From positions 1 through 57,792 of the forward strand of contig JAOACP010000011.1 of the NCBI GenBank assembly GCA_026417795.1: a DNA stretch of 57,792 nucleotides. The letters are read 5' to 3'. Position 1 is the first letter of the stretch. Every line of letters starts with the position of its first letter. Below are positions 53,099 to 57,792 of the stretch, one piece after another. The notes beneath the pieces are model-generated. The model had not been told where the DNA came from. It saw only the letters and a program-made list of their open reading frames with translations, and did not search any database. The DNA is from Thermanaerothrix sp. GTDB taxonomy: Bacteria; Synergistota; Synergistia; Synergistales; Synergistaceae. Made by a program: the position numbers and the translations under genes.

Positions 53099-54142
53099 TC
53101 AATCCTCCTCAACAAGTATGAGCTGTTGAAACCTGCCGGAAGGTTGAAGTCCAAGGTATTGGTAGGTGCCCCTGGTTGCCCGTCTCCCCCTTGGAGTTCT
53201 CTCCAAGAGCCCCTTTTGGATGAGAAACGGTTCGTATATGTCTTCTATTGTCTGTGGATCTTCATTGAGGGCAGCCGCTAGGGTAGATAAGCCCACAGGA
53301 CCTCCGTCGAAGAGCTCAACCAAGGCCCTCAAAAACTTCCTGTCCCCGTCGTCAAGCCCTTCCTTATCAACCCCTAACATGTCCAGAGCTTCCCTGGCCA
53401 CGCCGACATCTATGGGTTCCCTCTTCTTGACAGCAGCCACGTCCCTGACCCGCCGCAAGAGCCTTAAGGCAACCCTGGGGGTACCGCGGGACCTCATGCC
53501 TATCTCCATGGAAGCCTCTTCATCTATCGGAACCCCAAGTATGGAAGCCCCACGGCGCACTATGGCAGTGAGTTCTCTTGGGGTATAGAGCTCCATCTGC
53601 TCAACTATTCCAAAACGGGCCCTGAGGGGAGAAGTCAGCAAACCAAGCCTGGTGGTGGCTCCTACCAATGTAAAGGGTGGTAGCTGTAACTTTATGCTCC
53701 TTGCCATGGGGCCCTTACCTATGACTATATTCAGGCAAAAGTCCTCCATCGCAGAATAAAGAACCTCTTCCACCACCGACGGAAGCCTGTGTATTTCGTC
53801 TATGAAAAGCACATCGTTTGGCCTAAGATTGGATAGTATGGATGCCAAATCCCCAGCCCGCTCTATGGCAGGGCCTGTGGTTACCCGAAGATCCCCACCC
53901 ATTTCCTTCGCTATTATGTTCGCCATAGTGGTCTTTCCAAGCCCCGGTGGACCGTAGAAGAGGCAATGATCCAGAGGTTCCCCCCTGCTTTTGGATGCGG
54001 ATATGAATATCCTCAGTTTTTCCTTAAGTGCCTCCTGCCCCACAAACGAATCAAGGCTTTCTGGCCTTATGGACTTAACGACCGCCATATCCGGGTCGTC
54101 CTCGCTCCTCAAGTGGTCCATAAGCTTATCTTCTGAGTCCAT
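53099..54142 (-). CDS. ruvB: Holliday junction helicase motor RuvB
   Basis: AAA+ motor driving branch migration with RuvA. Walker A GPPGLGKT (64-71), Walker B FIDEIHRL, sensor-1 [10 protein letters not shown], arginine-finger region SPLRARFGI and sensor-2 [15 protein letters not shown] are present. The C-terminal winged helix ends [21 protein letters not shown]. The start is 10 bases after the ruvA stop. Confidence 0.97.
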   Translation of the reverse strand: MDSEDKLMDHLRSEDDPDMAVVKSIRPESLDSFVGQEALKEKLRIFISASKSRGEPLDHCLFYGPPGLGKTTMANIIAKEMGGDLRVTTGPAIERAGDLASILSNLRPNDVLFIDEIHRLPSVVEEVLYSAMEDFCLNIVIGKGPMARSIKLQLPPFTLVGATTRLGLLTSPLRARFGIVEQMELYTPRELTAIVRRGASILGVPIDEEASMEIGMRSRGTPRVALRLLRRVRDVAAVKKREPIDVGVAREALDMLGVDKEGLDDGDRKFLRALVELFDGGPVGLSTLAAALNEDPQTIEDIYEPFLIQKGLLERTPRGRRATRGTYQYLGLQPSGRFQQLILVEED

Positions 54143-54151
54143 ATAGGCTCA

Positions 54152-54745
54152 TCACCCCTTCTGAAGGAACCTCAGAGATGCCATAAGGAGCTCCTCCTCT
54201 GAAGTCCCCTTAAGCCTTCCCATCACGTTGGAAAGGGCGGAATACGCTTCTCCCCTGGAGAATCCAAGTCCCGCCAGGGCCTCCACCAAAGAGGAAATAT
54301 CCGATTTAGGTGCGGATTCCAAGGCCCCCGTAGCAGAGATGGAAAGTTGATCAAGCTTCCCCTTAAGCTCAAAACATATGCGTTCCGCCCTTTTGGGCCC
54401 CACCCCGGGGGCTTTGGCTATTCGCGATGAATCACCCATTCCGATGGCTTGCACCAATTCATCCTTGCTAAGGGTTCTAAGGATGGACATGGCCATCTTT
54501 CCTCCTACGTTGCTGACCTGCAGCAAAAGGAGGAACAGTTTCCGTTCGTCTTCATCGTGAAATCCGTAAAGGGATATGCCATTCTCGTTAATGGAAAGAT
54601 AAACGTAAACCCTGACCCTCTCTCCCGGAAAGGCCCCTTCCAGAACAGATCTGGTGGCGTTTATCTCAACGCCTACTCCGTGCACCTCCAATATGAGGAT
54701 ATCCCCAAGAACCTCGTTTACGAGTCCTTCAACATATCTTATCAA
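54152..54745 (-). CDS. ruvA: Holliday junction-binding protein RuvA
   Basis: Tetrameric junction-binding subunit. OB fold (IRYVEGLVNEVLGD and onward), two HhH motifs (LLQVSNVGGKMAMSIL and IAKAPGVGPKRAERI) and a C-terminal RuvB-interacting three-helix domain. TTG 54745 gives the normal 197 residues and follows GGAGG by 9 bases; it overlaps the ruvC stop as TTGA. Frame-open sequence upstream belongs to ruvC. Confidence 0.96.
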   Translation of the reverse strand: MIRYVEGLVNEVLGDILILEVHGVGVEINATRSVLEGAFPGERVRVYVYLSINENGISLYGFHDEDERKLFLLLLQVSNVGGKMAMSILRTLSKDELVQAIGMGDSSRIAKAPGVGPKRAERICFELKGKLDQLSISATGALESAPKSDISSLVEALAGLGFSRGEAYSALSNVMGRLKGTSEEELLMASLRFLQKG

Positions 54746-55257
54746 GTTCCCAATCCTCCGACGTAGGCCACCCTTGCCATGGTCAATCCCGCTATGGCAA
54801 CCGCAAGCGCATCGGCCGCATCGTCCGGGGTTGGGCAGCTTTCCAACCCAAGAAGGCAGCGAACCATCAGCTGAACCTGCCTCTTTTGCGCCCCCCCATA
54901 GCCACAAACCGCCATCTTAACCTCCGAAGGACCCGGCTCAAGCACCGGAACTCCTAACGTGGAAGCGTAAAGCAATGCCACGCCCCTTGCCTGCCAGACC
55001 ATCTCCGCGGTGGTGGTGTTCCTACCAAAGTATAGCCTCTCTACCGCAACAACGTGGGGGACAAACGCCTTAAGCTTCTCGCCCATAAGGCGATAAAGCA
55101 TGTTAAGCCTTTCCGGCAGCGAAAGACCCGGAGGGGTATGGATAGCCCCATACCCCTCCGCACGAAGTCTTCCACCCCGCTGGACCACTATCCCATAGCC
55201 AAGGGTACCTATGCCGGGGTCTATCCCAAGGCAGCAGATTTCATTGTTAGGAGTCAA
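54742..55257 (-). CDS. ruvC: Holliday junction resolvase RuvC
   Basis: RNase H-fold endonuclease. Catalytic acidic residues are in GIDPGIGTLGYG (first Asp), VVAVERLYFGRN (Glu) and the DDAADALAVAI block (last Asps). It ends with a normal C-terminal helix. I place the start at TTG 55257 (171 residues, protein begins TPNNEICCLGIDPG); TTG 55266 is also possible. Neither has a strong SD. The start lies within the last codons of yebC, so translation is likely coupled. Confidence 0.93.
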   Translation of the reverse strand: MTPNNEICCLGIDPGIGTLGYGIVVQRGGRLRAEGYGAIHTPPGLSLPERLNMLYRLMGEKLKAFVPHVVAVERLYFGRNTTTAEMVWQARGVALLYASTLGVPVLEPGPSEVKMAVCGYGGAQKRQVQLMVRCLLGLESCPTPDDAADALAVAIAGLTMARVAYVGGLGT

Positions 55258-55999
55258 GCTGCTCAAGGATATGGTCCGGGATCTCCACGTTAGAGTAGAC
55301 GCTTTGCACGTCATCATGGTCCTCGAATTTATCTATGAGGGCCAAAACCTTTGCGGCCTCTTCCTTGCTCGATACGGCTATGGTGTTCTTTGGGATCATG
55401 GCTATCTCCATGTTGCTTACAGTGTAGCCCGCGTTCCTTATCGCCTCTCCCACTTCACTCATCACGGAGGGATCGCAATAGACCTCGAAGACATCCCCCT
55501 CCAGCTGCATATCCTCAGCCCCTGCTTCGGCGGCCACGTCCAAAAGGGCTGCCTCGTCGACCCCGTTGGCATCCACCTTAACAAGCCCCTTACGGTCAAA
55601 ATTCCAAGCCACACAGCCGGCTTCTCCGATAGCCCCCCCACCCTTGGTGAATATGGAACGGATCTCCGCTGCTGTGCGGTTCCTATTATCCGTCATGGCC
55701 TCAACCATTATGGCCACCCCCGCAGGTCCATAGCCTTCGTAGGTAACCTCTTCGTACACGGCACCTTCGATCTCTCCGGTACCCCTCTTTATGGCCCTTT
55801 CTATGTTATCCATGGGCACGTTGCCCGCCCTGGCCCTCTCAATGGCCACTTTCAAGCGGAAGTTAGCGTTAGGATCCCCGCCGCCAGCCTTTGCAGCGGC
55901 TATTATGGCCTTGGTAAGCCGCTGATAAGCGGCCCCTTTCTTGGCATCCTGAGCTGCCTTCCGATGCTTTATGTTCGCCCACTTTGAATGTCCAGCCAC
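55247..55999 (-). CDS. yebC: YebC/PmpR-family protein
   Basis: Three-domain protein of 250 residues: MAGHSKWANIKHRKAAQDAKKG at the start (HSKW motif), ERARAGNVPMDNIERAIKRG, EGYGPAGVAIMVEAMTDNRNRTAAEIR and a C-terminal EIAMIPKN segment. Family members act as transcription regulators (PmpR) or relieve ribosome stalling at polyproline. The GTG 55999 start has GGGGTGA 7 bases upstream. The yebC-ruvCAB order is very common. Confidence 0.96.
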   Translation of the reverse strand: MAGHSKWANIKHRKAAQDAKKGAAYQRLTKAIIAAAKAGGGDPNANFRLKVAIERARAGNVPMDNIERAIKRGTGEIEGAVYEEVTYEGYGPAGVAIMVEAMTDNRNRTAAEIRSIFTKGGGAIGEAGCVAWNFDRKGLVKVDANGVDEAALLDVAAEAGAEDMQLEGDVFEVYCDPSVMSEVGEAIRNAGYTVSNMEIAMIPKNTIAVSSKEEAAKVLALIDKFEDHDDVQSVYSNVEIPDHILEQLDS

Positions 56000-56048
56000 T
56001 AAATATCACCCCATGGATATAATTTAAGAAGGTTCGACCAAAGATTCA

Positions 56049-56798
56049 TTATAACATCTCCGGCACCGGAGGAACCATCCTCTTATGCTTGGATCTATCA
56101 AAGGCGTTTTCTATCCTGTGTCTTACATCTTGGGGAATCGGCAATCCCAGTATATAGCGGTCTAGATCCTCGTAAGAAACCCCCATCTCTCCCTCGTCGG
56201 TTTGCCCCTCCCACAGCCCTGCGGTTGGGGGTTTTTTGACCACCCTCTCCGGTATGCCTAAGTGCTCCGCCAGGGTCCAAACCTCATGCTTTGTGAGCCT
56301 TCCCAGGGGTAAAAGGTCCACCCCGGAGTCTCCATACTTGGTAAAATAGCCGAACGTAAGCTCCGCCCTGTTGCCAGTTCCACAAACCAATAGATTTTTT
56401 GTCTGTGCAATGGCATATAAAGTGGTCATCCTAAGCCTAGGTTTTATGTTGGAGATCCCCAAATGAGATAGGTGGATATCGGAGCCATTGATGGATCCAA
56501 CTAAAGCGTCAAAGGAACCGGAGAGATCCACCTTAACCACCGGTATTCCAACGCAGGAAGCCACTAGACGGGCATCTTCTTCGTCTACAGGTTGGTTGTG
56601 ACAGGGCATTATCACCCCAAGGGAACCACTGATGCCGAAGGATCGCATCAACAGAGCCGCCACAACGGCAGAGTCTACCCCGCCGCTTAGCCCCACCAAT
56701 CCTCCCAAAGCCCCAGCTTCGCTCACCTTCTCTTTAAGCCAAGCAACCAGAACTTCCGCCAGGTACCTAGGATCTCTAACGGGAACGCCCAAGGTCAT
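56049..56798 (-). CDS. nadE: NAD+ synthase (ammonia-dependent type)
   Basis: Makes NAD from deamido-NAD. P-loop SGGVDS (38-43), CGTGNRAELTFGYFTKYGD and PPTAGLWEGQTDEGEMG are intact. At 249 residues it lacks the glutaminase domain, so free ammonia is the donor, in keeping with an ammonia-producing amino-acid fermenter. Divergent from the radical SAM gene at 56887; the 88-base intergenic region is AT-rich and probably holds both promoters, but I cannot assign the boxes firmly. Confidence 0.95.
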   Translation of the reverse strand: MTLGVPVRDPRYLAEVLVAWLKEKVSEAGALGGLVGLSGGVDSAVVAALLMRSFGISGSLGVIMPCHNQPVDEEDARLVASCVGIPVVKVDLSGSFDALVGSINGSDIHLSHLGISNIKPRLRMTTLYAIAQTKNLLVCGTGNRAELTFGYFTKYGDSGVDLLPLGRLTKHEVWTLAEHLGIPERVVKKPPTAGLWEGQTDEGEMGVSYEDLDRYILGLPIPQDVRHRIENAFDRSKHKRMVPPVPEML

Positions 56799-56886
56799 AT
56801 CCCCCTCTCAATCGATGGCATTAGTATGGTTGTTTTTAGCTTTTTATTTTAACATATACTGGATTCCTAACCACGAGGTGATCTAG

Positions 56887-57773
56887 TTGCCCCTTGGCCT
56901 GATAATAGATGGGTATGTTGACGAACCCGCCTGTTTTGGCGTGCCCCCCTACATATCCCCCTATGTAAGATACTGCGCTGGAGTGCTCATGTCCAACGGC
57001 TTTGAGGTCCTGTATCTCACGGTTGACCAGATGCGCCGAGAGAAGGCAGACCATCTTATAAGATCCGCAGAGGTTACGATGGTCATAGCAGGGCTCACGG
57101 TGCCAGGACGTTACCGCGGGGGATCTCCGATGACCCTTAAGGAGCTCAAGGGGCTATCTGAGATACCAAGACGAGGTGTAATGATAGTAGGAGGCCCTAT
57201 AGGAAGCGGCTACGCCCTTAAGGGCGGGGATTCCGCTTTAGATGTGTCTCATATCCTGAACGTTGATTGCATTGCCACCGGTGATCCAGAAGCGGTATTG
57301 GACCGGTGGATTCGCACCGGACAGATGGTCCACGATGCAAAAAGGGATTATCGGATGCTGACACGCTGGGCGGAGATAGGTGCCCAAGTGGTTAGGATGC
57401 ATCCAATGTACCCCTTGATCATCGCCGAGCTGGAGTTGTCCAGAGGATGCGACAGGACCGATGGAAGATGCAGTTTTTGTGTAGAGGGGTTGAAGGGAAG
57501 GGAGGAGCGCTCCCCAGATTCCGTTGCGACGGAGGTTCGATCCTTGGCCATGGCGGGGGTCAAGGCTTTTCGCTTCGGGCGGTGCGCCAACGTGCTAACC
57601 TACGGAGGCACCCTCACCCCAAAGGGATTGATGCCTTCACCAGATACGCTGCAAGCCCTCTATTCATCCGTTCGGTCCGCAGCACCGGACATCAAGGTCC
57701 TGCACATGGACAACGGGAATCCAAAGACCATAGCCACGTTCCCAGACGAGAGTTTTGAGGCCCTCAGGGTAAT
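56887..57773 (+). CDS. COG1031-type radical SAM protein (3' truncated)
   Basis: Uncharacterised family with an N-terminal segment IIDGYVDEPACFGVPPYISP, B12-like domain remnants (MIVGGPIGSGYAL), and a radical SAM cluster spaced CX6CX2C at Cys188, Cys195 and Cys198 (SRGCDRTDGRCSFC). The usual C-terminal helix-hairpin-helix part is missing because the contig ends. TTG 56887 follows GAGGTG by 6 bases. Bases 57774-57792 are adapter, so residues after ALRVI are artefactual. The family is most frequent in archaea and some anaerobes; the substrate is unknown. Confidence 0.85.
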
Positions 57774-57792
57774 CTGTCTCTTATACACATCT
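57774..57792. other. Tn5/Nextera mosaic-end adapter at contig end
   Basis: The last 19 bases, CTGTCTCTTATACACATCT, are identical to the reverse complement of the Tn5 mosaic end used in Nextera libraries. It is an untrimmed adapter, not chromosomal sequence. Confidence 0.93.

Noticed and set aside
56799-56886. Promoter pair between nadE and the divergent radical SAM gene
   Set aside because: TATACT at 56855-56860 is a fair -10, but the nearest -35 (TTGTTT) is 19 bases away; not strong enough to list.
1-57773. Mobile elements, CRISPR arrays, tRNA or rRNA genes
   Set aside because: No transposase, integrase, direct-repeat array, cloverleaf with TTCRA arm or rRNA segment was recognised anywhere in the window.

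Overview
This 57.8 kb window is a gene-dense bacterial chromosome fragment of mid GC content. I found no IS elements, prophage, CRISPR array, rRNA or tRNA. Protein flavour and gene order suggest an anaerobic, amino-acid-fermenting diderm, most like the Synergistota. The pointers are a dcw cell-wall cluster, a histidine-to-glutamate route through formimino-THF, a molybdenum/tungsten cofactor operon, and Firmicute-like housekeeping blocks without spore genes beyond widely shared families. The phylum is inferred, not demonstrated. TTG starts with good Shine-Dalgarno (SD) sequences are unusually common.

Region 1 (1-19590, plus strand) is one nearly gapless block with many ATGA-type overlaps. It holds murG (5' truncated)-murC-murB-ftsQ-like-ftsA-ftsZ, a B12-type radical SAM protein, a SPOR-domain protein, five molybdenum-cofactor genes (moeA, a moeA-PBP fusion, moaA, moaC, a mogA/moaB-like fusion), the conserved rapZ-yvcK-whiA trio and a glycogen-debranching enzyme. 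Region 2 (19583-22905, plus) is gap-pgk, a terminator, tpiA and a bidirectional terminator.

Region 3 (23008-34511, minus) holds two classical operons. The first is rplU-prp-rpmA-obgE-nadD-LCP-rsfS, with a clear sigma-70 promoter in front of rplU. The second is xseB-ispA-dxs-tlyA-nadK-recN. A single-gene rpmB unit (plus) lies divergently upstream of xseB.

Region 4 (34921-42833): mltG-ftsK-thiamine pyrophosphokinase run on the minus strand. Divergent from them is a small stand-alone transcription unit for an unknown Cys-rich peptide, then a three-gene plus-strand operon (class V aminotransferase, long serA, histidine-phosphatase family enzyme) that can be read as a complete serine pathway.

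Region 5 (42871-56798, minus): a Nudix hydrolase; hutH-ftcD-hutI-fchA without hutU; the AmmeMemoRadiSam pair (AmrS plus a Memo-AMMECR1 fusion); queA-spoIID-like-DUF2905-ruvB-ruvA-ruvC-yebC; and nadE. Region 6 (56887-end, plus) is a 3'-truncated radical SAM protein of COG1031 type. The last 19 bases match the Nextera/Tn5 mosaic end, so the final residues encoded there are artefactual.

The candidates most worth follow-up are the Cys-rich small gene at 39039-39242, the serine operon, the AmmeMemoRadiSam locus, the cofactor operon embedded between cell-division genes and rapZ, and the B12/radical SAM gene directly after ftsZ.
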